From the NCBI RefSeq assembly GCF_023100945.1, contig NZ_CP064689.1, positions 5,004,001-5,068,000 of the forward strand: a DNA stretch of 64,000 nt. The letters are read 5' to 3'. The notes beneath the pieces are model-generated. The model was not told the origin of the DNA. It saw nothing but the letters and a program-made list of their open reading frames with translations, and made no database searches. The translations under genes were made by a program, and so were the position numbers. This stretch comes from Bradyrhizobium sp. 200 (GTDB lineage: Bacteria > Pseudomonadota > Alphaproteobacteria > Rhizobiales > Xanthobacteraceae). Of the stretch, positions 54,303-63,401 are shown piece by piece. The stretch's first letter is position 1. Every line of letters starts with the position of its first letter.

Positions 54303-54486
54303 CTATGTTGCGACCGGGCTTGCTGGGTGACGCCTCGATGAAAATCGGACCGCGCGGCAACAAGACAGCAAACCCTCTTGGAGTCCATTATATACCAATT
54401 TCGCGGTCGATGTCGGCAAGAGGCACGTCAACTCGAAAGGCAATGGTCAATCGCGCTTCGTAGGTCCGGACCAAAGCAAGTGCGGG

Positions 54487-55266
54487 TCACCATTTCTCGG
54501 CCCATGGCCGGAGCACGACTTCGAACGCCCAGGTCGACCGATGCTGCTGATGAAGCTGAAGATAGGTTTTCGCGATATGGATGGGGTCGGCCATGTTGTC
54601 GTCGACGGTTGTTCCCGCCAGCCGGTGCGCGCGGGTCCCGTCCTCCTGGGTCCAGCCGATCGCGGCGTCGATCGGCACATTCGCAACGTGGATCCCCTGT
54701 GGCATCAGCTCTCTTGCCATGCTTTGCGCCAGTCCGGACTTGGCCTGACATGCCATTGCAAAGGCGCCACTTGATGGGAAGCCTTTGAGCGCCGCGCTGG
54801 CGTTCGTGAAGATGATCGTTCCTCTCGCGCCGTTGGCGTCGGGTTCGTTTCCCAGCATGAGCCGAGCTGCCTGTTGACCGACCAGAAACGCGCTGAAGGC
54901 CGAGTTTCGAAGTGTTTCGAGCGCCATGACCGGGTCGGCTTCGATAACGCTCTTGCGAAAAATGCCGGGAACGCGGCCATCGATGTTGTGCACGACGAGC
55001 CTCGGCGTCCCGACGTCTCGAACAACATTTCCGAACAGCTGCGCCACGGCTGCCGGTTCGCTGGCATCGCAGGCATATCGTCGCACGCGATGCGTCTTCT
55101 CGAGGGTCTCAAGGACCGCCTTGTCGGGATTCCTGGCTGCGACGCAGACACGCATGCCGTTTTCCGCGAACAGCCGGGCGCAACTCGAGCTGATGCCCGG
55201 GCCGCCGCCGACAATGAGTGCAACGTCCTGTACGGAAGGTTGAGTGTCGCGCTTGGATTGATTCAT
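54487..55266 (-). CDS. Atypical SDR lacking the catalytic tyrosine
   Basis: A 259-residue SDR-fold protein. The cofactor motif is 'IVGGGPGISSSCARLF' (GxxPGI variant), and the position of the catalytic Tyr in YxxxK is Ala ('MACQAK'), with Lys kept. The C-terminus ends '..W.FE..LRPW.E.W', matching the SDR at 56224. Last gene of the operon that begins with the TetR at 59904. Possibly a non-reductase (e.g. dehydratase or hydrolase-like) or uses another acid. Start uncertain (55266 or 55299). Confidence 0.85.
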   Translation of the reverse strand: MNQSKRDTQPSVQDVALIVGGGPGISSSCARLFAENGMRVCVAARNPDKAVLETLEKTHRVRRYACDASEPAAVAQLFGNVVRDVGTPRLVVHNIDGRVPGIFRKSVIEADPVMALETLRNSAFSAFLVGQQAARLMLGNEPDANGARGTIIFTNASAALKGFPSSGAFAMACQAKSGLAQSMARELMPQGIHVANVPIDAAIGWTQEDGTRAHRLAGTTVDDNMADPIHIAKTYLQLHQQHRSTWAFEVVLRPWAEKW

Positions 55267-55326
55267 GTTGCTTGCTCGCATGCGTTTGGTGGCCGGCAAT
55301 CTATTTCTTCAGTGATTCGATCAGCC

Positions 55327-56148
55327 TCACCTGTAACTGGGAGCGCGTTTCTCGATAAAGGCTCGCACGGCTTCGGTGTGCTCCGCCGTACCCGCCGCAA
55401 CGACCATCTTCTCGGCCTTGTGATCCAATGACGTCAGGAAGTCAGCCGACAAAGCAAGGTCGAGATTATCCTTGATGGTGGCAAACGCACTCCCCGGACC
55501 GTTCGCCAACGTTCTCGCGATCCCAAATGCTTCGCTCTGCAGGTTAACATCAGGCACCACGCGATTTACCAGCCCCAGCGCTTCGCAGCGGCGTGCATCG
55601 ATTCGTTCGGACAAGTACATCAGTTCGCGGGCACGCGCCGTCCCGGCCAGCCGGGTCAACAGCCACGAAATACCGTAATCGCCGGTGAGCGCGATCCTGG
55701 CATAACCAGTCGTCATAATGGTGGACTCGGCTGCGATCCGAATGTCACAGGCGAGTGCGATCGCAAGCCCCGCGCCAGCCGCTGATCCCGGCAGGGCCGC
55801 GATGGTGGGTTTACGCACCGAGACAAGCACGCCGGTCAGGGTTCGTTGACGTTCCTGCAATCGCGCAACCTTGTCACTGAATGACAGGGCCGGTGCGGCA
55901 GAGTTGCCGCCCATCCCCTTGACGTCGCCGCCCGAACAGAAAGCGCTGCCTGCACCGGTAATCAGCAGTGCACCGACGTCCGGATCATCACCGTTGCGCT
56001 TGATCATCCGGCGCAGCGCTGGCGTGAGATGGTCGGAAAGCGAATTTCGTGCTTCCGGTCGGTTCAAGGTGATCACTGCGACGCGATCCCGGATTGCACA
56101 CAGTAGTTCGTCCGTCCCTGTATCAATCGAGATTGACCCATCAGTCAT
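55327..56148 (-). CDS. Enoyl-CoA hydratase/isomerase family protein
   Basis: A 273-residue crotonase-fold protein with 'AFCSGGDVKGMGG' and 'GSAAGAGLAIALACDIRIAAESTIM' (oxyanion hole); the acid region is 'ARIALTGDYGISWLLTRLAG', with Asp (GDYG) where hydratases often have Glu, a pattern seen in isomerases such as PaaG. Lies between the two atypical SDRs in the molybdoenzyme operon. Confidence 0.9.
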   Translation of the reverse strand: MTDGSISIDTGTDELLCAIRDRVAVITLNRPEARNSLSDHLTPALRRMIKRNGDDPDVGALLITGAGSAFCSGGDVKGMGGNSAAPALSFSDKVARLQERQRTLTGVLVSVRKPTIAALPGSAAGAGLAIALACDIRIAAESTIMTTGYARIALTGDYGISWLLTRLAGTARARELMYLSERIDARRCEALGLVNRVVPDVNLQSEAFGIARTLANGPGSAFATIKDNLDLALSADFLTSLDHKAEKMVVAAGTAEHTEAVRAFIEKRAPSYR

Positions 56149-56223
56149 GGTTTTGACCTTTCAAGTCTTGCGTCTGGAGAGCTCTTCGCCACGCGTAGGC
56201 GCATTAACTTTTGCTGGCCAGGG

Positions 56224-56928
56224 TCACCAATTTTCGCGGAATGGCCGCAGTTCCGTAAGGAATGACCAGGCCGATCGGTCCTGACCGTAGAGATGGTACA
56301 GTTCGTCGGCGATGGCGGCAGGCTTGATGAAGAATTCATCCGGTTTGTCGCTCATCCGCGCCCGCATCCGGGGCGTGTCGATTACCGCGTCGATGAGGAC
56401 ATAGGCGACGTGGACGCCGAGAGGTCCCATGTCACGTGCGATCGACTCGGCCAATATACGCTGCGCCGCCTTTGTCGGAGCGAAGCCGGCGAAATTGGCC
56501 TTGCCCCGGATCGAAGACGTGTTTCCGGTCACCAGGATTGCGCCCTTGCCTCGATCGATCATGTCAGGAGCCACTTCGCGGGCCAGGTACAACAAGCCCA
56601 TCACGTTTACCTCGAAATTGCCCTTCAGCATCTTCGGATCGATCTCGCGAAAGCTTCCCCAGCCCCCGCCTACGGCGTTGTGGATGAGAACTTCGGGCGC
56701 GCCAAAACGGCGCTTTACGTCAGTGACCGCAGTCCGCACCTGGCTCTCATCTGAGACGTCGCAGATCACCGGATGGACGTCGGGAAGCTCTTGCGCAAGG
56801 CGATTGATGAGCTCCGCTGAGCGGGCAAGCGCAATGATACGGAACCCGCCGGCAGAGAAGCGCTTGACGATGGCAGCACCCGTGCCCGGCCCTACCCCGG
56901 TCACGATCGCGATTGGTTTCCCGGTCAT
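56224..56928 (-). CDS. Atypical SDR with Phe replacing catalytic tyrosine
   Basis: A 234-residue SDR-fold protein: 'IVTGVGPGTGAAIVKRF' (TGxGPGxG), 'IHNAVGGGWGSF', and 'GFAPTKAAQRILAESI', where YxxxK has become FxxxK. C-terminal 'DRSAWSFLTELRPFRENW' matches the SDR at 54487. Starts 17 bp after the molybdoenzyme. The same substitution class in two operon members suggests a subfamily trait rather than decay. Confidence 0.87.
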   Translation of the reverse strand: MTGKPIAIVTGVGPGTGAAIVKRFSAGGFRIIALARSAELINRLAQELPDVHPVICDVSDESQVRTAVTDVKRRFGAPEVLIHNAVGGGWGSFREIDPKMLKGNFEVNVMGLLYLAREVAPDMIDRGKGAILVTGNTSSIRGKANFAGFAPTKAAQRILAESIARDMGPLGVHVAYVLIDAVIDTPRMRARMSDKPDEFFIKPAAIADELYHLYGQDRSAWSFLTELRPFRENW

Positions 56929-56945
56929 TCAATGCTCCCTTCGAA

Positions 56946-59267
56946 CTATTGTCCGGCCGCCCTCATATGAATTCGCTCGGACTGCGACTGATAGGCAGCA
57001 GCCTCGTGCGCGGACATGAGGGTCAGACGAACGGCGACGTTCTTGTGGTAAGGCGTGCCCGCAATGGGATCGCGGTTGCCGCTCTCGGTGAGCAGATTGA
57101 TGCGCGGTCCGTTGACCAGGCGCACTCCGTCCGACGTCGGGTATGCCTGACCGTAACCGTGCGGCAGCGCCAGCTGGCCATTCCGCATGGCATCGTCGAC
57201 CTTGCAACGGACGACGAGCCGTCCGACCACCGACTCGACGGCGATCCAGTCACCATCCTTTGCGCCCAGCTCGCTCAGATCGCTCGAATTGATCAACATG
57301 GCGCCGTCCGGATCCTCGCGTCGCCACGCGGGATCGCGAAAGATCTGGTTGGCGTTGAACATGCGGCGGCCACCCGCCGCCAGCATGAACGGAAACTCTT
57401 TTGGCGCGCCCGCTGCTTGCGGATCGAGCCGTGCCAGCCATTCCAGCATCTGCGGGACCACCAGCCGAACCTTGCGGTCCGAATGGCTGATCAATGACCA
57501 GACCTCATCATAGTCGTGCCGGGTAACGGCAGTGCCTTGCCGGGTGGCTACGATAGTGTCGAACAGGAGATCGCCGAGCTGGTGATCCACCACCTCGTCC
57601 GATGCGCCGATCGCCCGCCGCACCGCTTGCGGCGATCGCTTCGCGCAAGCCAGTGCCGCCCCCCACAGGGGTGCCGCAGCCGCCGTGCCGTCCGGAAGCG
57701 TCTGCCCTAGCGTGTGATAGAGCACGAGCGCAGCGACCGCGCCGAGGTTTTCAGCGATGACAGCACGAAAGGCGATGGCGAACTCGGCTCGCGAACGCCG
57801 CGCCGCCTCCCGCAGGGGCGCGAGCACATTGTCACCTGGCAGAAGCCCCAGGGCGATGGCAAGCCGCGTGTAGATCTCGGGCTCCGGCAAGGTGCCTGCG
57901 AGCGGCGGCAAGACACCGGCGCGAACGTGAAAATAGTTGGTCGGAAATTCGAAGTTGAAGAGAGTGAATTCGGTCTTCTCGTATTGTGTGGACGCCGGGA
58001 GAACGTAATGCGCAAGCCGTGCGGTTTCGGTCATCGCAACGTCGACCACAACGCATAGGTCGAGCGAGCGCAGCGCGCGTTCCACGGCCTCGGTGTTTGC
58101 GGCCGTGTTGGCGGGATTGGAACTGTCGATCCAGGCGCAGCGCAACCGGTCAGGATGGTCCTTGAGTACCGCTTCGGGGAAAATGTTGGGCGGCAACAGG
58201 CCCCCAATAATCGCGTCACCGGTCGGTGCGAATGTCTGGTTCGGAGAATTTCCCCATAGCGGTTGAAGCCAGCTATGCAACTGGTTGGTACCTTTACGGC
58301 CGAAATTGCCGGAAAGCATGATCAGAAGCTTTTCGAGATAGGAGTTGAGCGTCGAGTTGATGCCCTGCTGGATGCCAAGCTCGACCCGCACCACCATGGC
58401 CTTCGCCGCCACGATCATCGCGGCGCAACGCTCCAGGTCCGCGATCGAGATATCGGCGGCAGCAGCCCATTCTTCAACGGGGACATCTAATAGCGCCTGC
58501 CTCACTTCCGCAAAGCCGATCGTGTGCTCCTCAATAAAGGCATGATCGATCCGGTCGGAGCGGACCAGCGTGGCCAGCAGCGCGCCAAGGAGAAACGTAT
58601 CGGCACCGGGGCGAACCGCGAGATGCAGATCTGCCATTTCGGCGGTCTCGGTTCGCCTGGGGTCAATGACGATCAGCTTGCGTGCGGGATCTTTGCGGAT
58701 TTGATTGAGATGATCGCGCGCATTAGGGAAGCCGTGCGCGATCCAGGGATTTGCACCGATGACAAGCAAGAGATCGCAATGATGGACGTCCTCGGCGGTG
58801 TGGCAGGTCTGGCTGCCGAACATGTGGCCATTGACCCAGAAGTCGCCGGTCTTTTCCTGCGAAAGGGCGTTGAAGACGCTGCACGAACCTAGCGCGCGCA
58901 ACAATCCACTGGCGTAGGCGCCGCCGGCGTGATTGCCCTGCCCGCCACCGCCGTAAAGGGCGATGCTCTTGCCGCCGTACCTGTCGACGATGTCTCGCAG
59001 CCGCTCCGCGATTTCTGCGATCGCCACGTCCCACTCGATTTCATCGAAGCCGCCGTCGGCGCGACGACGCAGCGGGGTCGTGAGCCGATCCCTGTGATGC
59101 GCATAATATGGAATTCGGGTCGCCTTGTTGCACAGATAGCCCTGTGATTTCGGGCTCGAACGGTCGCCCCGCACTTTCTCGAGGCGCCCGTCATTCACCA
59201 AGACTTCAATCCCGCAATTGATGTAACACAGGTTGCAGGCTGTCTTGAGCCATTTGCCGGCCGTCAT
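56946..59267 (-). CDS. Molybdopterin oxidoreductase, DMSO-reductase family
   Basis: A 773-residue catalytic subunit. N-terminal [4Fe-4S] motif Cys11-x2-Cys14-x3-Cys18 and 'GYLCNKATR', molybdopterin contacts 'YGGGGQGNHAGG', 'LLVIGANPWIAHGFPNARD', 'KLIVIDPRRTETAEMADLHLAVRPGAD', and the C-terminal cofactor domain 'HGYGQAY...GPRINLLTESGNRDPIAGTPYHKN'. No iron-sulfur or membrane subunit follows and no Tat signal is present, so it is a cytoplasmic single-subunit type. GGGAGGT precedes ATG 59267. Flanked by acyl-CoA-type genes; substrate unknown. Confidence 0.92.
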   Translation of the reverse strand: MTAGKWLKTACNLCYINCGIEVLVNDGRLEKVRGDRSSPKSQGYLCNKATRIPYYAHHRDRLTTPLRRRADGGFDEIEWDVAIAEIAERLRDIVDRYGGKSIALYGGGGQGNHAGGAYASGLLRALGSCSVFNALSQEKTGDFWVNGHMFGSQTCHTAEDVHHCDLLLVIGANPWIAHGFPNARDHLNQIRKDPARKLIVIDPRRTETAEMADLHLAVRPGADTFLLGALLATLVRSDRIDHAFIEEHTIGFAEVRQALLDVPVEEWAAAADISIADLERCAAMIVAAKAMVVRVELGIQQGINSTLNSYLEKLLIMLSGNFGRKGTNQLHSWLQPLWGNSPNQTFAPTGDAIIGGLLPPNIFPEAVLKDHPDRLRCAWIDSSNPANTAANTEAVERALRSLDLCVVVDVAMTETARLAHYVLPASTQYEKTEFTLFNFEFPTNYFHVRAGVLPPLAGTLPEPEIYTRLAIALGLLPGDNVLAPLREAARRSRAEFAIAFRAVIAENLGAVAALVLYHTLGQTLPDGTAAAAPLWGAALACAKRSPQAVRRAIGASDEVVDHQLGDLLFDTIVATRQGTAVTRHDYDEVWSLISHSDRKVRLVVPQMLEWLARLDPQAAGAPKEFPFMLAAGGRRMFNANQIFRDPAWRREDPDGAMLINSSDLSELGAKDGDWIAVESVVGRLVVRCKVDDAMRNGQLALPHGYGQAYPTSDGVRLVNGPRINLLTESGNRDPIAGTPYHKNVAVRLTLMSAHEAAAYQSQSERIHMRAAGQ

Positions 59268-59281
59268 GGAGACCTCCCTTG

Positions 59282-59904
59282 TTATGATTTTTCGCAGCGC
59301 GTCGCCTTTGTTGTCCTTCGTTGCGGCTTCCGAGTCCGACCGCCTGCGGTCCTGCGTCCGGCATTGAGGATGCGGTCGGAAAGTTTCCCCGCGCCGACGG
59401 CACGCGACAGCACGATCGATCCCACCATGGTTGCGATAGCGCCTGTCGCGATTTGGCGGGCCTGTCCAAGTGGCTCACCGGGAAGCAACTCGACAAGGGC
59501 ATCGATCATTTTCTCCAGTTTGGAAGCCAGGGCCTGCTGCTCGCTCGGACTCGATCGTGCGACATCGACGGCCAGGGTTGGAAGCGCGCAACCGTGTTTA
59601 GGATTGTCGCGATGCCGGGGACTAAGATAATCAGCGACCAACGCCTCGAAGCGTTCCCGTCGGCCTTCCCGTTCGCCAGTTTTTTCCATCGCCCAGTCCT
59701 TTGGTCCATCGCAAAGGCGATCGCCTCGCTGACAAGCGCGGCACGCGACTCGAAATGGTTATAGAAGCCACCGTGGGTCAGACCCGCGAGCTTCATCAAG
59801 TCGACAACACTGAGCCCTTCCGCGCCCTTTTGGCGCAAACCGTAGGAGGCATTTTCAACGATCCGATCGTGGGTTTGACGCCTGTGGTCTTCTACGTATC
59901 GCAT
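59282..59904 (-). pseudogene. TetR-family regulator interrupted by a frameshift
   Basis: Start 'MRYVEDHRRQTHDRIVENASYGLRQKGAEGLSVVDLMKLAGLTHGGFYNHF' is a complete HTH almost identical to the TetR at 45913. After 'DQRTGRWKK' the frame diverges; the matching ligand domain ('RFEALVADYLSPRHRDNPKHGCALPTLAVDV...') is in the neighbouring frame. Adding one A to the six-A run (complement of 59680-59685) restores it. Either a true frameshift mutation, a phase-variable tract, programmed slippage or a sequencing error. Stop is 14 bp before the molybdoenzyme. Confidence 0.85.
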
Positions 59905-60026
59905 CGCCACTCCGTGCAAGGTCCTAAGGTGATCGTCTGCACAACCCGTCCCCATCCCCTCGAAGCAATTCTGGAACCGCGCTTCCTTGAAGTTCACGGC
60001 AACATTTCATTGCAATGCTGGCTATC

Positions 60027-60048
60027 TTATATGACTATCGTCATATAA
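60027..60048. promoter_or_regulatory. Perfect palindrome between TetR and thiolase genes (operator candidate)
   Basis: Nine-bp arms TTATATGAC/GTCATATAA around TATC, 27 bp upstream of the thiolase ATG and 122 bp upstream of the divergent TetR start. Contains the ATGAYTATCRTCAT core shared with 45954-45967. The position overlaps the expected thiolase promoter, so a repressor site is likely. Confidence 0.7.
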
Positions 60049-60075
60049 CAACATCTATCAACAGGAGAGTTCGCC

Positions 60076-61275
60076 ATGGCCACCGCTTCCGACCCCGTCG
60101 TCATCCTTTCCGCCGCCCGCACGCCACTCGGCCGCTTCATGGGCGAGTTGTCGCCTCTCAGCGCCCACAAGCTCGGCTCCCACGTGATCGGCGCGACGCT
60201 GGAACGGGCCAAGCTGGCGCCCGAGCGGATCGATGAGGTTTTCATGGGCAACGTCTTGCCGGCTGGACAAGGTCAGGCACCGGCGCGCCAAGCCGCCCGC
60301 GGCGCCAAACTGCCGGATGCCACCGGCGCCACCACTATCAACAAGGTCTGCGGCTCCGGCATGAAGGCGACCATGCTGGCCCATGACATCATCAATGCGG
60401 GCTCGGCCTCGATCGTACTGTCGGGCGGCATGGAGAGCATGAGCAACGCACCCTATCTGCTGGCCAAGGCGCGCGGCGGTTACCGCGCCGGGCACGACCG
60501 CATCATCGATCATATGATGATGGACGGGCTGGAGGATGCCTATGAGACCGGCCGGTCGATGGGCGATTTCGGCGAGGCCACCGCGGAAGCCTATCAATTC
60601 ACGCGGAAGAACCAGGACGCCTACGCGATGGAAACCTTAACCCGCGCGCGCAAGGCGGTCGAAGGTGGCGCGTTCAAAGCCGAGATCGCGCCGATCACAC
60701 TGACCGAAAAGGCCGGGCCGCGGATCGTCGCGAACGACGAACATCCGCTGAAGGTGGACCCGGCCAAGATTCCCGGGCTGAAAGCCGCGTTCCGCGCCAA
60801 CGGTACCATCACGCCGGCCGCCTCCTCCGCCAATGCCGACGGCGCCGCCGCGCTGATCCTCGCCAAACGTTCCCTCGCGGATCGCGACGGCCTCCCCGTA
60901 CTGGCCGAGATCAAGGGCCACGCCACCCACAGCCAGGAGCCGCAATGGTTCACCACGGCGCCGATCCCGGCCATTCGCAAGCTGTTGGGCAAGGTCGGCT
61001 GGAGCGTCGGCGATGTCGATCTGTTCGAGATCAACGAAGCCTTTGCCGTGGTGGCGATGGCCGCACAGAAGGATCTCGGCATCCCCAGGGAGAAGCTGAA
61101 TGTCAATGGCGGCGCCTGCGCGCTCGGTCATCCGATCGGTGCCACCGGCGCGCGCCTGATCGTGACGCTGCTGCATGCGCTGGAGGCGCAGAACCTCAAA
61201 CGCGGCGTTGCAGCCCTTTGCATCGGTGGCGGTGAAGCCACCGCCATCGCGATCGAGCGCGTCGTCCGCAGGTAG
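60076..61275 (+). CDS. Acetyl-CoA C-acyltransferase (thiolase)
   Basis: A 399-residue thiolase catalysing thiolytic cleavage of 3-ketoacyl-CoA or acetoacetyl-CoA formation. Nucleophile Cys in 'INKVCGSGMKA', His in 'INEAFAVV' context and 'GGACALGHPIGATGARLIVTLL', where the canonical second Cys is in a CIGGG block as 'LCIGGGEATAIAIER'. CAGGAG precedes ATG 60076. Divergent from the frameshifted TetR. Would complete the beta-oxidation-like steps encoded around it. Confidence 0.95.
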   Translation: MATASDPVVILSAARTPLGRFMGELSPLSAHKLGSHVIGATLERAKLAPERIDEVFMGNVLPAGQGQAPARQAARGAKLPDATGATTINKVCGSGMKATMLAHDIINAGSASIVLSGGMESMSNAPYLLAKARGGYRAGHDRIIDHMMMDGLEDAYETGRSMGDFGEATAEAYQFTRKNQDAYAMETLTRARKAVEGGAFKAEIAPITLTEKAGPRIVANDEHPLKVDPAKIPGLKAAFRANGTITPAASSANADGAAALILAKRSLADRDGLPVLAEIKGHATHSQEPQWFTTAPIPAIRKLLGKVGWSVGDVDLFEINEAFAVVAMAAQKDLGIPREKLNVNGGACALGHPIGATGARLIVTLLHALEAQNLKRGVAALCIGGGEATAIAIERVVRR

Positions 61276-61369
61276 CACGGCCGATCCGACAGATAAGGGC
61301 TCGGCGAGCGGCGCGAACCGCGTCACTCGCCGCCTTGTGACCTGCCTATCTATCAGCGCGAAAGTTCCC

Positions 61370-62581
61370 ATGGCTGGCCAGTGCCAAACGACCAAAAGGG
61401 TGCCGAGGGACGTTCCCGTCTCCAGCGGCCTGGCGATCGCAGTTCTTTCCGTCCTGGCCGCGATGGGAACGCTCGCGACCAACATCTTGCTGCCGTCGCT
61501 GCCGCAAATTGCGATCTCATTGAATGTCACCAGCGCGGCGGTCACATCCGCCATCACCGTCTTTCTTGCGATGTTCGGGATAGGCCAGCTCCTGGTCGGA
61601 CCGCTTTCGGATCGCTACGGCAGACGCTGGCCAGTCCTGATTGGATTTGCCGTGTTCTTTGGCGGCAGCGTCTGGTGCGGTTTGGCAACAGATCTACCTA
61701 ATCTTTTGATCGGTCGCGTCGTGCAGGCTGCAGGCGCTTGTGCGACGTCAGTGTTGTCTCGCGCCATCGCCCGCGACATGTTCAGAGGGCCGGCGCTGGC
61801 ACGGGCGATGGCGCTAATCATGATCGTAATGTCCGCAGCCCCCGGATTCTCGCCTCTGCTTGGCGGCGCACTCGATCACAGTTTTGGCTGGCGCTCCGAA
61901 TTCGCTCTCGTCGCGGCCTTTGCCGCAATTGGCGCCATTGCTTACGGCATCATCCTCGGCGAAACCCACAATTCGATCCGCACTCCGCTCAATCTTGTCG
62001 CCATCGCCAGGACCTATGTTGGTCTGATTGGCGATCGGCGTTTCGCCATCCCGGCTGCAACCGCGAGCCTGATCATAGGCGGCTTGTTCTCTATGTTTTC
62101 GGCTGCACCGCGACTATTCATTGAAGCGCTGCACTTCACGCCGATCCAGCTCGGCCTCTTCTTCGCTGGCACCGTCTTTATCGTATTCGCCGCGGGCATG
62201 CTGGCGACGAAATTGGCACCACGCTACGGGCTCGATCGCCCGATCCGGGCAGGACTGTGGGCAACGGCCGCCAGCAGCGTTGCGATCCTGCTCATCTCGA
62301 TGATCAGCCCGACTTTCTTGCCGTTTCTGGGCGCGATGTGCGTATTTCTCCTCGGCATGGGCGTTGTCAGTCCACTGGCTACCGCCCGCGCGCTCTCTCC
62401 ATTCGGGGAGAAAGCTGGCGCGGCCTCGGCGCTGCTGGGCTTCTGGCAGATGATGAACGCCGCAATCGGCGTATGGCTTGCTGCCACGGTGTCGCATGAA
62501 GCAATGTTGGCGCTGGGCGTCGTGCTGAGCGCGTTTTCACTGCTGGCGCTTGGTCTGTACGCGCGGATCCCGAGGTCTTGA
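61370..62581 (+). CDS. MFS efflux transporter, Bcr/CflA type
   Basis: A 403-residue 12-helix major-facilitator protein. Signature between helices 2 and 3 'GPLSDRYGRRWPVL', helix 1 'GTLATNILLPSLPQI', 'QAAGACATSVLSRAIARD' and 'GWRSEFALVAAFAAIG' are Bcr/CflA-like. ATG 61370 was chosen since helix 1 begins about 20 residues later; the longer frame overlaps the thiolase end. May export toxic pathway intermediates; co-transcription with thiolase (95 bp gap) is possible. Confidence 0.9.
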   Translation: MAGQCQTTKRVPRDVPVSSGLAIAVLSVLAAMGTLATNILLPSLPQIAISLNVTSAAVTSAITVFLAMFGIGQLLVGPLSDRYGRRWPVLIGFAVFFGGSVWCGLATDLPNLLIGRVVQAAGACATSVLSRAIARDMFRGPALARAMALIMIVMSAAPGFSPLLGGALDHSFGWRSEFALVAAFAAIGAIAYGIILGETHNSIRTPLNLVAIARTYVGLIGDRRFAIPAATASLIIGGLFSMFSAAPRLFIEALHFTPIQLGLFFAGTVFIVFAAGMLATKLAPRYGLDRPIRAGLWATAASSVAILLISMISPTFLPFLGAMCVFLLGMGVVSPLATARALSPFGEKAGAASALLGFWQMMNAAIGVWLAATVSHEAMLALGVVLSAFSLLALGLYARIPRS

Positions 62582-62609
62582 TTGGCTTTGACACCACATG
62601 GGCCACTTG

Positions 62610-63386
62610 TCAGTCGCTCGTCAGGTTTGTGAAGTCCGGCTTACGCCGCTCGGCAAACGCCGCGAACGCTTCGCGAGCTTCGCCGGTCTGCAACCGCTCG
62701 GCAAATAGCGCGCTTTCCCGGTTTATTTGGGCAGCGATCTTGTCCATTTCGCGCATGAGCGCTTTGGTGTGACTGAGAGAGCCCGCGGGCCGTTTGGTCA
62801 GGGCTTCGGCAGCCTGCCAAGCCCTGGCGCGCAAGTCGGCGGCCGGCACCACGGCGTTAGCCAGACCGCAGGCCAATGCGGCGGCTGCATCGAGCGGCTC
62901 TCCCAACGCAAACATGGCGTATGCGCGGACATGCCCGATGCGGGCGGGCAGCAACCAACTCGAAGCCGCCTCAGGAACCAGCGCCAGATTTACGAATGGT
63001 GTCATCAGCTTCGCCGTGTCGGCAAGAAATACGAGGTCGCTATGCAGCAACATCGTGGTGCCAACGCCTACCGCGTTGCCCTGCACTGCGGCGACGAGTG
63101 GACGGGTGGCCTTACCGAGATTGCGGATGAACCGGAATGCCTGGCTTTCCCCTATATTGCTACCGTTGGCTTGGGCACTGAAATCGGCGATGTCGTTTCC
63201 GGACGTAAAACTGTCGCCATCTCCCTGAAATAGAACGACCCGCACGGCAGGATCTTTCTCTGCGCGCTCCAGCCCATCCGACATGGCGCTGTACATTTCA
63301 TTGCTGAGCGCGTTCTTCTTTTCAGGACGGGCCAGCGTAATCGTCATGATGCCTGCGGTCATTTCAGTTTTCACATGCTGGGTCAT
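62610..63386 (-). CDS. Enoyl-CoA hydratase/isomerase family protein
   Basis: A 258-residue crotonase-fold protein: 'FTSGNDIADFS', 'GNAVGVGTTMLLHSDLVFLADTAKLMTPFVNLALVPEAASSWLLPARIG'. The catalytic region has 'LVPEAASS', resembling the PaaG/enoyl-CoA isomerase group rather than standard hydratases. AAGGA precedes ATG 63386. It follows the flavin-reductase-like gene on the same strand by 15 bp. Confidence 0.9.
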   Translation of the reverse strand: MTQHVKTEMTAGIMTITLARPEKKNALSNEMYSAMSDGLERAEKDPAVRVVLFQGDGDSFTSGNDIADFSAQANGSNIGESQAFRFIRNLGKATRPLVAAVQGNAVGVGTTMLLHSDLVFLADTAKLMTPFVNLALVPEAASSWLLPARIGHVRAYAMFALGEPLDAAAALACGLANAVVPAADLRARAWQAAEALTKRPAGSLSHTKALMREMDKIAAQINRESALFAERLQTGEAREAFAAFAERRKPDFTNLTSD

Positions 63387-63401
63387 CGATCATTCCTTTA
63401 A

